This document shows positions 1-7,927 of a DNA stretch of 43,225 nt, piece by piece. Position 1 is the first letter of the stretch; each line of letters begins with the position of its first letter. Both the position numbers and the translations under genes were made by a program. The DNA is from a virus: IMG/VR virus record IMGVR_UViG_3300046485_000008, positions 1 to 43,225 of that record; one strand, 5' to 3'. Under the pieces are notes generated by a model. It did no database searches, was not told the origin of the DNA, and was given only the letters and a program-made list of their open reading frames with translations.

Positions 1-459
1 TCGTTCTCGTGGTTCCTGGATTGGAGAACACAGATCGCCGCCTTCAGGACCTTCCTAGCCGCGAGGAGGGGCCAGGCCGTCCCCTTCTGGCTTCCCTCCT
101 GGAGGCAGGACATCTCCCTGACCGTTGACCTGATCTCCAGCGCGACAGTGATCACCATCTCCTTCTTCGGCTACACGAAATTCATGTTCCCTGACATGGC
201 TCGGCGCCATGTGGTCTTCATCCTCGCGGACGGCTCCAAGATCTACCGGAAGATCACTGCATCCCTGGACAATGGGAACGGGACAGAGAACATCACCATA
301 GACTCCACGATAGGAGTGGCAGTCCCCGCCGCTACGACGATGGTCTGCTTCCTCCAGCTTTGTCGGCTTGCGACTGATGAAGTCTCCCTGGAGTGGCAGA
401 GCATGAACTTCGCAGAGGCTACCCTCCCCATCGTTGAGATCCCCAGGGAGGTCCCATGA
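1..459 (+). CDS. Tail protein upstream of the BR0599-type protein (C-terminal part)
   Basis: The reading frame is open from the first base, so the start lies outside the left edge. The 152 visible residues begin SFSWFLDW and contain FLAARRGQAVPFWLP. That pattern is familiar from tail proteins encoded just before BR0599/DUF2163-type proteins in Mu-like (B3/D3112-like) and GTA-like tail modules, where it lies in the N-terminal half. Its stop overlaps the next start, so the two are translationally coupled. The first 49 codons are very probably those at 43077-43225, because the two fragments join in frame when the common TC is counted once, giving about 201 residues. A tail-tip structural role is inferred from position, not from a catalytic motif. 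Confidence 0.75.
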   Translation, partial: SFSWFLDWRTQIAAFRTFLAARRGQAVPFWLPSWRQDISLTVDLISSATVITISFFGYTKFMFPDMARRHVVFILADGSKIYRKITASLDNGNGTENITIDSTIGVAVPAATTMVCFLQLCRLATDEVSLEWQSMNFAEATLPIVEIPREVP

Positions 460-1247
460 CCTACGCCGCAAGAGAAACCAGCCGATACAGTGGGCTCCCG
501 TATGAAATCTACTTATTCTCCAGCGTCACTGAGAACTGGAGGATGACCTCAGGGGACATCGACAGGACCTATCTAGGCCAGATCTATTCAGCCACAGCCA
601 TGAACAGGACCGAGATCGCCCAGGACCAGGAACTCTCCAGCGGCTCCATCAAGGTGACGGTCCCCAGGACCTGCGACCTAGCCTCCCGCTTCGTGGCCTA
701 CATCCCTTCCACCCCTGTCTCCCTGGTGATCTACCGTGGGCACGATGGGGACTCAGAGGTGGTGGTGAACTTCACAGGAAGGATCGCCAGTGTGACCTTC
801 GCGGATGAGTGCGAGATCGAGGTGGTCCCAGAACAGCAGGTCCTGCGGAGGCAGGTCCCCATCCAGAAGTTCCAAGCGCAGTGCAACTGGGTCCTTTATG
901 GCGGCGGGTGCGGGGTGGCGAAGATCGGATTCCTGACCCCAGGGACTGTCCTCACTGTGTCTGGGGCTGTGGTCACCATAGCTGCCGCAGGAACGAAAAC
1001 GAATGGGTGGTTCAATAACGGCTATCTGGAGAAGGGGGAGGAGCGAAGGATGATCCTGTCCCACACTGGGACCTCCATCACGCTCATAAACTTCCTGGCG
1101 AACCTTGTTCCTGGGGACAGCGTGAACCTGTACGCGGGATGCCAGAGAAACGCCGATGACTGCACCCGCCGCTTCAATAATCTAGTGAACTTCTGGGGGT
1201 TCCCCTGGATTCCCACGAAGAATCCATTCGGTGGAGGGCTTCTCTGA
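456..1247 (+). CDS. Tail-tip protein, phage BR0599/DUF2163 type
   Basis: A 263-residue protein. Its C-terminus has the cysteine-containing signature of the BR0599 family: GCQRNADDCTRRF followed by NFWGFPWIP and NPF. A second cysteine pair lies near residues 143-152 (CNW and GCGV). In GTA and Mu-like phages, members of this family sit in the baseplate or tail tip below the tape measure protein and next to the hub. The ATG follows a GGGAGG site and overlaps the previous gene by 4 bases; the end overlaps the next ATG by one base. The family call rests on the C-terminal motif and on synteny. The exact structural role is inferred. Confidence 0.82.
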   Translation: MTYAARETSRYSGLPYEIYLFSSVTENWRMTSGDIDRTYLGQIYSATAMNRTEIAQDQELSSGSIKVTVPRTCDLASRFVAYIPSTPVSLVIYRGHDGDSEVVVNFTGRIASVTFADECEIEVVPEQQVLRRQVPIQKFQAQCNWVLYGGGCGVAKIGFLTPGTVLTVSGAVVTIAAAGTKTNGWFNNGYLEKGEERRMILSHTGTSITLINFLANLVPGDSVNLYAGCQRNADDCTRRFNNLVNFWGFPWIPTKNPFGGGLL

Positions 1248-4009
1248 TGGGCTTCTGGTTCGCATTCTTCCTACTGGTAGCCACGACAGTGGTGTCTGCC
1301 CTCATGCAGAAGCACCCGAAGGACGCTGTTGCGGCTGGGGCTGGAGAGTTCACTGTCCCCACTGCTGAAGCAGGTCGCCCCATCCCCGTGGCGTATGGCA
1401 CCGTGAAGCTTCAGGGACCGAATGTGACATGGTGGGGGGACCTGGTCGTGCAAGCCCTCACCCAGAAGTCGGGAGGCTTCCTGGGCATCGGTGCGAAGAA
1501 GGTCGCCACTGGCTACCAGTACTTCGCAGGGATGATGCTGGCTCTGTGCCACGGGCCCGTGGACTCGATAGTCCAGATTCAGGTCGGTGATGTGGAGGTA
1601 GATCCCCACATGACCCAGACTCCCATCGGGATAGATCGCATCAGCGTGGCGATCAATAACCCAGAACTATTCGGAGGGAATAACAGGGAAGGGGGCATCG
1701 CAGGGACAGTCTCCTTCTACAAAGGACTCACGACCCAGCTTTCTAACGCATACCTCACCTCCAAGCTGGGGAGGACTTCCCCTGCCTATCACGGGCTCTG
1801 CTACGCAGTCCTGGAAAGGGTCTACCTAGGGACCAGCCAGTACCTGAAGAACTGGGCTTTCGTGGTGAAGCGGTGCCCGAACACCCTCGGGCTCACAGGG
1901 GGCCAGGAGGCGATCCGGTGCCAGCCTTCCTCCTATTCGAACCTCAGCGTGGGGAACGGGACCATGACGGGGCTGTCCCTGGGCTATCTCTCCTTCACCG
2001 ACATCGTGACCGTGAAGGCAACCGATGCGACTCACTTCAATGTCACCTCGCAGTCTGGGGCGTGGTTCGGTGCCGCTGTCGCCACTGTGGGGGTGGCGTA
2101 TTCAGGCTATGGGGTAGCCTTCACCATCAATGCGGGGACCATCCCCTTCGCCGCTGGGGACACCTTCTTCATCCAGAGCGATGGGAACTACGATGCGAAC
2201 CCAGCTTGCGTGGTTTATGACCTGATGACCTCTGTCACCTATGGTCTGGGGCTCCCCCCATCCCGCTTCGATATCGCCAGCTTCCAGACCGCAGGGAACA
2301 CCCTCTACACCGAGGGCTTCGGGGTCTCCTTCCTGATGGACAGATCCACCACAGCCGACAACATTCTTTCGGACATGGCGAGGACCTGTGACTTCGTCCT
2401 CTACACCGACCCCGCCACTGGGCTGTGGACCATGAGGCTGGTCCGTGCGGACTACTCCCCTGCTTCCCTGGTGGAGTACACCATCGATGACATGCTGGAG
2501 GCTCCCCGCTTCACCAGGGGCTCGTGGTCTGAAACCGTCAACGAGGTGAAGGTCGAATACATCAGCCGAGTCCAGAACTTCTCCACCCAGATCGCCCAAG
2601 CCCAGGAGCCAGCGAACTACGCTGTGCGCCAGGAGCTGGTCTCCGAGACCTTCAGCTATCACTCCATTTCGAACAATGCGATGGCACAGTGGATCGCCAG
2701 CCGCGAGGTGAAGACCCATTCCTACCCCCTCGCCCACTTCACTGTGAAGCTGAACAGGAAGGGCTGGTCCCTTCGCCCCGGCTCTGTGTTCAAGCTGACC
2801 TGGGCTCCTCCTTCAGGTCCCACCTTCACGGGGCTGGTGGTGCGGGTCCTGGCGATCCGCTATGGAGACATGGGGAACCCTGGGATCGAGGTGGATGTCT
2901 GCGAAGACATCTTCTCGATTGCGAACACTGCCTACACCACAGACGCCCCCACTGGATGGGTGCCCCCCATTGATCTCCCAGCACAGGCTTCGGCCCAGTT
3001 CCTCTTCGAAGCCCCCTACCATCTGGTCGGGGAAGAACGCTGGTGCGTGGCTGTGGCGGCCCGAGGAGACCTTACCTCCTATCAAGCCGAGGTCTGGGTG
3101 AACGAGAGTGCGGGGTACTTCAGATCCACACTGATGACGAATATCACCCCCTCGGGCTCCCTGTTGAACGCCTTCAATGCCAGGAATGCGATGGACGATG
3201 GGGTGGGCTTCACCATCGCCTCGGGTGGGGTGGACATGAGCAGGCTGGTGGCAGAGACCACGAACTCGGCCGGCCGATCTTCTGGGAATAACCTAGCCCT
3301 CTTCCAGGACACGGGAGAGATCGTGGCGTGGACTACCTGCACAGACAACCTGGACGGCACCTTCACCTTCTCTGGGGTCCTCCGTGGAGTCCTCGACACA
3401 GTCCCCGCCGACCACGCTTCCTCAGTCAGGGTCTGGTTCTTCAGCGAGGGCTGTTGCACGACCAAGGACACAGCCTACCCAGTCGCCACGCTGGTTTACG
3501 CGAAAATGCTTCCGATGAACTGGAAGGGGACAGCCCCCATCGCAGGGGCGACAGAGGTCACCCTGAACATGCCAGGGAGACCCTTCGCACCGAACCCTCC
3601 AGGGAATGTGAAGATGAACAATCTCGGCTACGCCAATTGGCCGACTTCCACCCTGAGCGATGCGGTCCTCTCCTGGAGCCACAGGAACAGGATCACCCAG
3701 GGGGTCAACGGGGCGATGGTCTCCCAGGACACGGCTGGGACCTACACCATCGAGGGGACCATCACCGTGGAGGTCTATGTGGGAGGGGTGCTGAAGCAGA
3801 CCTATTCGGGGCTCACAGGGACCTCCCAGACCTACACCGCCCTCCAGCGGATAGCAGATGACACAGACGGCACGAAAGCCGTCACGATGAAGATCAAGCC
3901 AATAGACGGGACCTACACCTATTTCGGGACTGTCCGCACTACGCCGCCGTTCACCATGTCTGGGTTCGGCATGACTTTCGGGAATCTCTTTGGAGGTAGC
4001 CAAGCATGA
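1247..4009 (+). CDS. Large tail-tip/hub protein (phage-tail_3, gpJ-like)
   Basis: A 920-residue protein. It begins with a hydrophobic stretch (about residues 2-18), then a region typical of tail-hub proteins: AGRPIPVAYGTVKLQGPN (about 42-59) and a GGFLGIGAKKVATGYQYFAG block. The middle has hub-like segments (DMARTCDFVLYTDPATG, then the ADYSP strand region) and the C-terminal third looks like beta-sandwich modules. In lambda J and GTA hub relatives this protein closes the tail tube and carries receptor or cell-wall contacts. The start overlaps the previous stop (TGATG). Specificity cannot be read from the sequence. Confidence 0.8.
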   Translation: MGFWFAFFLLVATTVVSALMQKHPKDAVAAGAGEFTVPTAEAGRPIPVAYGTVKLQGPNVTWWGDLVVQALTQKSGGFLGIGAKKVATGYQYFAGMMLALCHGPVDSIVQIQVGDVEVDPHMTQTPIGIDRISVAINNPELFGGNNREGGIAGTVSFYKGLTTQLSNAYLTSKLGRTSPAYHGLCYAVLERVYLGTSQYLKNWAFVVKRCPNTLGLTGGQEAIRCQPSSYSNLSVGNGTMTGLSLGYLSFTDIVTVKATDATHFNVTSQSGAWFGAAVATVGVAYSGYGVAFTINAGTIPFAAGDTFFIQSDGNYDANPACVVYDLMTSVTYGLGLPPSRFDIASFQTAGNTLYTEGFGVSFLMDRSTTADNILSDMARTCDFVLYTDPATGLWTMRLVRADYSPASLVEYTIDDMLEAPRFTRGSWSETVNEVKVEYISRVQNFSTQIAQAQEPANYAVRQELVSETFSYHSISNNAMAQWIASREVKTHSYPLAHFTVKLNRKGWSLRPGSVFKLTWAPPSGPTFTGLVVRVLAIRYGDMGNPGIEVDVCEDIFSIANTAYTTDAPTGWVPPIDLPAQASAQFLFEAPYHLVGEERWCVAVAARGDLTSYQAEVWVNESAGYFRSTLMTNITPSGSLLNAFNARNAMDDGVGFTIASGGVDMSRLVAETTNSAGRSSGNNLALFQDTGEIVAWTTCTDNLDGTFTFSGVLRGVLDTVPADHASSVRVWFFSEGCCTTKDTAYPVATLVYAKMLPMNWKGTAPIAGATEVTLNMPGRPFAPNPPGNVKMNNLGYANWPTSTLSDAVLSWSHRNRITQGVNGAMVSQDTAGTYTIEGTITVEVYVGGVLKQTYSGLTGTSQTYTALQRIADDTDGTKAVTMKIKPIDGTYTYFGTVRTTPPFTMSGFGMTFGNLFGGSQA

Positions 4010-4461
4010 CGAACACTCTGGGACCTAACCTCGGCCTTCTCGTGAACGCGAACACAGGAGAAGCCCACGATGCGAACCTTCGGCTGTTCCTGAAGGGGAT
4101 CGACTGTCTGACCATGCCGAATGTGAAGGGCTACCTGACGAACACCCCGCCAGGGTCTCCAGTGGATGGGGACACATACATCATCGGCGCCGCCCCCACG
4201 GGGGTCTGGGCTTCTTCGGCTGGCAAGGTGACCCGCTACTCCTCCCTGGCTGTGGCGTGGGAGTTCTACACCCCGAAGAACGGCTGGATGCTGGGTGATA
4301 ACACCACCCGAGCCCTCTACCGCTACACCGCTTCAGCGTGGGAGGTCTTCGTAGGAGCGAAGGCAACCGTCACGGGCTCCAGGGCTGGAAACGCCGCCCT
4401 CGCCTCTCTTCTCACAGGACTCGCCACCGCAGGGATCATCACTGATTCCTCGACGGCATAG
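4006..4461 (+). CDS. DUF2793-like tail-tip accessory protein
   Basis: A 151-residue protein that overlaps the tail hub by 4 bases (ATGA). Residues about 35-118 match the DUF2793 pattern: TPPGSPVDGDTYIIG, then WASSAGKVTRYSS, then a tryptophan/aromatic-rich segment ending ALYRYTASAWEVF. Such domains are usually found on phage tail fibres or as small proteins behind the hub; their biochemical role is not known. The last 25 residues are Ala/Thr-rich and low in complexity. It could be a short fibre or a virion decoration near the tail tip. No chaperone or adhesin motif is visible. Confidence 0.68.
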   Translation: MTNTLGPNLGLLVNANTGEAHDANLRLFLKGIDCLTMPNVKGYLTNTPPGSPVDGDTYIIGAAPTGVWASSAGKVTRYSSLAVAWEFYTPKNGWMLGDNTTRALYRYTASAWEVFVGAKATVTGSRAGNAALASLLTGLATAGIITDSSTA

Positions 4462-4469
4462 GAGAACCC

Positions 4470-4841
4470 ATGAACCTGAACTACTCCCAGACAACGGGGC
4501 GCATTACGAAGGACGATGGGGACCTGGTCACAGAAGGCTGGGCGGGGAATGGCGAGGGAAAGAATAATCCAGCCATGCAGGGAGTCCACTCTGTCGGACC
4601 TCTTCCGCAGGGGGTCTACCGTGTGGACCCTTGGGAAGAACAGCACGGGCACCTCGGACCGATAGTCGCCCACCTCTGCATGATCAGCGGGGACCCGATG
4701 GGGAGGGATGCCTTCTTCATCCACGGACCCAGCATGGGTGAGAACTTCGGGCAGGAGTCCAAAGGGTGCATCGTAATCCCGCGCGAGGGCAGGAAGTGCG
4801 TGAAGTGCCTCCAGCCCGATACCCTCACAGTCACCCCGTAG
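4470..4841 (+). CDS. DUF2778/tlde1-type cell-wall enzyme, probable endolysin
   Basis: A 123-residue protein with the tlde1 (DUF2778) pattern. It starts with a YSQTTGRI strand (5-12), then GPLPQGVYRV (43-52), FIHGPS with His85, and SKGCIVIP with Ser97, Gly99 and Cys100. This is the His plus Ser-x-Gly-Cys core of L,D-transpeptidase-like folds. Tlde1 effectors cut or exchange peptides of peptidoglycan stems in the periplasm. There is no signal peptide, so export would need a holin, and two small membrane proteins follow directly. The ATG has a GGAGAAC site. It stands where an endolysin is expected, and no other lysozyme or amidase was seen in the window. The lytic role is inferred. Confidence 0.72.
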   Translation: MNLNYSQTTGRITKDDGDLVTEGWAGNGEGKNNPAMQGVHSVGPLPQGVYRVDPWEEQHGHLGPIVAHLCMISGDPMGRDAFFIHGPSMGENFGQESKGCIVIPREGRKCVKCLQPDTLTVTP

Positions 4842-4849
4842 GAGATGCC

Positions 4850-5248
4850 ATGTCGCACGGCAACGAGCCGACCCCACGCTACGGGTCTCCCATTCCTCCC
4901 ATCCAGCCGCAACCCCATGTTGCGACAGACCGAACAGGCCGACGCATGACCGATGTACAAGCACGAGAACTCACCTTCCCTGTCGCAATGGACCGGATGG
5001 TCATGTGGCTGATCGCAGGGCTAGTCTCAGCGGTGGTCGCCCTGGTCGGATGGCTCTGCCTTCAACAGCAGGAACAAGGGAAGCTTCTCGTGAAGATGGA
5101 CGAGCGTGGGCAAGCCACGAAGGAGCAGATGACCATCCTCCATCAGGAACTGGAACGGCTCACCCTCACCGACAACCGTCTATCGCTCCAGCTAAACAAG
5201 CTTCAACTCCAAGCTGCCGAGCATGGCTGGAAGGGGGTGGGAGAGTGA
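4850..5248 (+). CDS. Small membrane protein with one TM segment and a coiled coil (lysis cassette)
   Basis: The ATG at 4850 is chosen because it lies just past the previous stop, with a GGAG site; an earlier in-frame ATG would sit deep inside the endolysin gene. The 132-residue product has a proline-rich N-terminus, one hydrophobic segment at about 51-71 (VMWLIAGLVSAVVALVGWL) and a charged, heptad-like C-terminal helix of about 55 residues rich in Gln, Leu and Glu. This layout is compatible with a class III holin, an antiholin or an i-spanin. The position between the cell-wall enzyme and the two-TM protein supports a lysis role. No family was recognised. Confidence 0.65.
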   Translation: MSHGNEPTPRYGSPIPPIQPQPHVATDRTGRRMTDVQARELTFPVAMDRMVMWLIAGLVSAVVALVGWLCLQQQEQGKLLVKMDERGQATKEQMTILHQELERLTLTDNRLSLQLNKLQLQAAEHGWKGVGE

Positions 5249-5514
5249 GAGACCTCCTCGCTGGGCTGATCAATCCCGAGCAGAAGGAGCAGGATGTGAA
5301 GCTTCTCATGTTCGGTGCTGTGGCTGTCTTCGGGTGCGGGAAGCTGGCATGGAGCCCGATTGATGCGAACTGGGTGAACGCTTGGTACGGACTCTGCGCC
5401 CTGGTCGGGCTTGGAGGTGCGAGCTGGGCGGCTGTGGACAAGTGGAAGGGCGGGAAGAATGCGACACCACCAGCCACGCAAGAGGGAACACAGGACAAGG
5501 AGGGGAAGCCATGA
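5245..5514 (+). CDS. Probable holin, two TM segments
   Basis: The start is GTG at 5245, which overlaps the upstream TGA (GTGA) and has a GGGAG site; earlier in-frame ATGs lie inside the previous gene. The 89 residues contain two hydrophobic helices at about 20-36 (LLMFGAVAVFGCGKLAW) and 47-64 (WYGLCALVGLGGASWAAV) and a charged tail KWKGGKN followed by Gln/Glu-rich sequence. A short protein with two TMs and a hydrophilic C-terminus next to a cell-wall enzyme is typical of class II holins, which form lesions in the inner membrane. The call is by topology and context, not by a conserved motif. Confidence 0.6.
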   Translation: MRDLLAGLINPEQKEQDVKLLMFGAVAVFGCGKLAWSPIDANWVNAWYGLCALVGLGGASWAAVDKWKGGKNATPPATQEGTQDKEGKP

Positions 5515-6146
5515 ACCCGAAACTGACGGCATGGATCGCAGGGGTGGTTCTGGTCTTCACCTCAGGTCTGGGGCTGGGGTGGAAGCTGTGGGGGACGAAG
5601 CCCACGAAGGTGGAGACCTATGCCCCTCCAGTGGTCCAGCAGGATGGGAGCGTGGTCCTGGAGAGGAAGCCTCAGGCAGACGCAAAGCCAGCCCAGCAGA
5701 TTCCCAAGGGGGGCAAGGTGGAGCGAGTGGTCCAGGTCGTGGTCCAACCGACCCAGCAGGTCCCCAGCCTTCCTCCAAGCGGGGTGCCTTCAGTCCCCTC
5801 CGCATCAGGTGCTTCTCTTGAGCCAGCCCGTCCTCCCTGCCCCCCTGTGAGGGTGGACCTCACGCTGGTGAGGATGCCCGATGATTCCCGCCGAGTGGTG
5901 GCTTCCAGCCCTGATGGGAAGGTCGTGGGGGGCGTGGACATCCCAGTGACCCCTTCCGTGCCTCCTAGACCCCTCCTGTGGGCGGCTGGTGGGCTTTACA
6001 GCGTCAAGGACAGGGGGGTGGGGGTCTGGCTGGACAGGGACCTCGCCTTCGCCAGGGTGGGAGGGGAGATCATCAGGACCCCCGCCACCTCCACGGGTCT
6101 TCCTGCACAGTGGACAGGATCTGTCCGTTTAGGGCTCCGATTCTAA
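5511..6146 (+). CDS. Membrane-anchored lysis-cassette protein, possibly spanin-like
   Basis: The ATG at 5511 overlaps the previous stop (ATGA) and has an AAGGAGGGGAAG site. The 211-residue product has an N-terminal membrane anchor at about 6-25 and a Lys/Pro/Gln/Val-rich periplasmic linker (about 30-115, including PSLPPSGVPSVPSASG). A C-terminal domain has alternating strands and ends in aromatic SVRLGLRF, like the end of an outer-membrane beta strand. A spanin that links the inner to the outer membrane would fit this layout, but no Rz coiled coil or lipobox is present. It closes the lysis block. Confidence 0.5.
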   Translation: MNPKLTAWIAGVVLVFTSGLGLGWKLWGTKPTKVETYAPPVVQQDGSVVLERKPQADAKPAQQIPKGGKVERVVQVVVQPTQQVPSLPPSGVPSVPSASGASLEPARPPCPPVRVDLTLVRMPDDSRRVVASSPDGKVVGGVDIPVTPSVPPRPLLWAAGGLYSVKDRGVGVWLDRDLAFARVGGEIIRTPATSTGLPAQWTGSVRLGLRF

Positions 6147-6196
6147 CTTGTGACCCCCTCCCCCTCGTTTTCATGCAAGGGGGCCAGGTCCGCAGG

Positions 6197-6223
6197 TTTT
6201 TTCTTGTTTAGCGGTACTGTGCT
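6197..6223 (+). promoter_or_regulatory. Copy 1 of a recurring intergenic motif (candidate promoter or operator)
   Basis: After the lysis genes, a T run leads into CTTG, three bases, AGCG, three bases and CTGTGCT. The same string with the same spacing recurs at 26905-26930, directly after a terminator, and the core recurs at 26552 and 31068. The gap 6147-6253 also holds a CCCCC/GGGGG hairpin candidate near 6162-6184. This is the junction between the lysis block and the early region, where a new promoter is expected. No good sigma-70 -35/-10 pair was found, so a phage or unusual host promoter, or an operator, is inferred. Confidence 0.35.
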
Positions 6224-6253
6224 GTTCAACATGACCAGCAGGAGGAGGGGAGC

Positions 6254-6484
6254 GTGAACTGGGAAACGAAATTCGGGCTATGGGTCCGAAACCACGGTGT
6301 GGACATCCTGTGCCAGGAACTGGATGTCACGAAGAACGCCATCTACCACTGGATCGCTGGAAGGTCACAGCCTCGCGCTGAACACTGCCAGAAGATGATC
6401 GAACTGTCCCACGGGGGTCTCTCCCTGAAGGACATCCTCGATCACGCAGGGTCCGTCCAGCAGGGAGACCCCGTCACGACCTGA
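6254..6484 (+). CDS. Cro-like helix-turn-helix regulator
   Basis: A 76-residue protein starting at GTG 6254 behind a strong AGGAGGGGAG site. Residues about 18-50 form a Cro-type helix-turn-helix: VDILCQELDVTKNAIYHWIA, followed by an RSQPRAEHC helix. The YHWIAGRSQPR segment is typical of small phage repressors and Cro proteins that bind as dimers. It is the first gene of the early block and is followed by an 8-bp inverted repeat at 6504-6529 that could be its operator. With no CI partner or integrase in view, it more likely controls early transcription than lysogeny. Confidence 0.72.
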   Translation: MNWETKFGLWVRNHGVDILCQELDVTKNAIYHWIAGRSQPRAEHCQKMIELSHGGLSLKDILDHAGSVQQGDPVTT

Positions 6485-6503
6485 TCTTCTTCCATCACCA
6501 CCA

Positions 6504-6529
6504 GCAGGAGGAGCCCTCGGACCTCCTGC
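6504..6529. repeat. 8-bp inverted repeat with 10-base spacer
   Basis: GCAGGAGG at 6504-6511 is the exact reverse complement of CCTCCTGC at 6522-6529. It lies in the gap between the Cro-like gene and the next gene. The left arm continues a 14-base direct repeat, ACCAGCAGGAGGAG, also present just upstream of the Cro-like gene (6233-6246). An operator for the regulator, or an RNA hairpin that hides a ribosome site, are both possible. Confidence 0.35.
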
Positions 6530-6570
6530 CCTCTCACTGACTTCCGAGAGTCACGCTCAGGAGGAGAACC

Positions 6571-7155
6571 ATGAGCACGGCACATGAACACGCACGAATG
6601 GCTATGAGGGCGGCCGTCAAAGCCCTTGAAGGGGAGGCACCTCCCACGCTGGAGGACTTCAAGGCGGCCAGGGATCTGGCGAAGTCCGCTTTTGAGACCC
6701 TGAAGGCTTCCTACGATCTCCTGTCGAAGGGGATCAATCAGGTGATGGAGGACGAGGTGGAGGCTCCACCAGCCTCCCCTTCTGCCCCCCTCTTCACCGA
6801 GGAGGGGCACCCCCGCCCCGAGGCAGATCTCTCGATCCCTGCCCTCCTCTGCAAGCCTTACCCAGAAGAGGGAGCCCTGGATGTGGAGATCGTGGGAGAC
6901 CCCGCCACGCAGTTCTGTTCCCTCCTGGATGAGTGGGAGAAGGCAGGATTCGAAGAGGGCCGATCCCTGAAGACCTTCATCCAGATGAGGGACCTCTGGT
7001 GGGAAGAGTTCCAGAAGGACATCACCCCCGAGAAGCAGGAGACCCTGGGGCTCCTCAAGTGGGCGATGGAGAATGTCTCGGGGTGCTGGTGCGATCCCAA
7101 GTGCGCCCTGGACCTCCAGATGCCCTCCCCTGGAGAGGAGGTGGCGAATGGCTGA
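6571..7155 (+). CDS. Hypothetical early protein
   Basis: A 194-residue, acidic, soluble protein behind an AGGAGGAG site. The first 60 residues look helical (Ala/Lys/Leu-rich), residues about 66-80 are a Pro/Ser linker, and the second half has many aromatic residues with a cysteine pair close to the end (GCWCDPKC). I do not recognise the family. It is the first gene of the early operon that leads to the RecT-like gene, and its end overlaps the next start, so an accessory role in recombination or replication is plausible but not shown. Confidence 0.65.
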   Translation: MSTAHEHARMAMRAAVKALEGEAPPTLEDFKAARDLAKSAFETLKASYDLLSKGINQVMEDEVEAPPASPSAPLFTEEGHPRPEADLSIPALLCKPYPEEGALDVEIVGDPATQFCSLLDEWEKAGFEEGRSLKTFIQMRDLWWEEFQKDITPEKQETLGLLKWAMENVSGCWCDPKCALDLQMPSPGEEVANG

Positions 7156-7927
7156 AGCCCAGCTAGTCACCCCACAAGAGATCGCAGAGAAGGCAGAGCG
7201 TGAAGCCCAGCTAGTCCTCACTGCGGCGAAGTCCTTGGTCATCGTTTCAGATGATGACTACCGAATGGCTGGTCGTGAGTTCGTGGCGATCAAGAACATG
7301 ATCAAGGATCTGGAAGCCCAGCGGGTAGCCATCACGAAACCGATGGATGCGGCGAAGGCGGCTGTGATGGATCTCTTCAGGCGCCCGAAGGAAGCCTTTG
7401 AAGCGGCTCTGGCACTGAGAGAGAAGCCGATGGTCGCTTACCAGAGGGAGGTGGAGGAGAAGCGCAAGAAGGCAGAGGCAGAAGCCAGGGCAGAGACTGA
7501 ACGCCTCCAGAGAGAAGCCAGACTGCGTGAGCAGGAGGAGAGGGACAGGCTGGAGCAGATCCGCAAGGACGCAGAGGAGGCTCAACGCAGAGCCAGCAGT
7601 GCCTCCTCCCCCCTGGCCGCTTTCCTCGCCAAGAAGGAAGCCGCTGAACTCACCCAAGCCGCCGACCAGCAGGTCCAGGTCGTGACCGATTCGATCCGAG
7701 AAGCCGTCACTGTTCAGGCTGTGGTGGACTACATTCCCAAAGCCACAGCCGCAGGAACGTCTGCACGCACGAACTGGAAGTTCCGCATCACTGACCCCGA
7801 CCTGATCCCCCGCCAGTGGCTGGTCCCTGACGAGAGAGAGATCGGGGCTTATGTCCGCATGCACAAGGACAAAGCAGTCATCCCAGGAATCGAGATCTAC
7901 AACGACATCACCATCGGAGGACGATAA
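7148..7927 (+). CDS. Coiled-coil protein upstream of RecT
   Basis: The ATG at 7148 overlaps the previous gene by 8 bases; upstream in-frame ATGs would lie deep in that gene. The 259-residue product is mainly one long charged coiled coil (about residues 95-170, rich in Glu, Arg, Lys and Ala), followed by a small C-terminal domain with NWKFRITDPDLIPRQWL and EIGAYVRMHK. That C-terminal pattern is common in phage proteins found beside RecT or single-strand-annealing genes; its function is not established. The stop overlaps the next ATG by one base (TAATG), which points to a common complex or coordinated expression with the annealing protein. Confidence 0.65.
   Translation: MAEAQLVTPQEIAEKAEREAQLVLTAAKSLVIVSDDDYRMAGREFVAIKNMIKDLEAQRVAITKPMDAAKAAVMDLFRRPKEAFEAALALREKPMVAYQREVEEKRKKAEAEARAETERLQREARLREQEERDRLEQIRKDAEEAQRRASSASSPLAAFLAKKEAAELTQAADQQVQVVTDSIREAVTVQAVVDYIPKATAAGTSARTNWKFRITDPDLIPRQWLVPDEREIGAYVRMHKDKAVIPGIEIYNDITIGGR

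Noticed and set aside
5005-5244. Longer version of the holin gene starting at an upstream ATG
   Set aside because: The extra residues would overlap the previous membrane protein completely and are low-quality out-of-frame translation; the GTG at 5245 has a ribosome site and GTGA coupling.
6197-6223. Sigma-54 promoter
   Set aside because: GG and GC elements do not have the required 10-base spacing, and the copies differ at these positions.
6254-6484. Lysogeny module
   Set aside because: Only a Cro-like protein is present; no integrase, excisionase pair, CI-like repressor or attachment site was recognised, so temperate life cannot be claimed.
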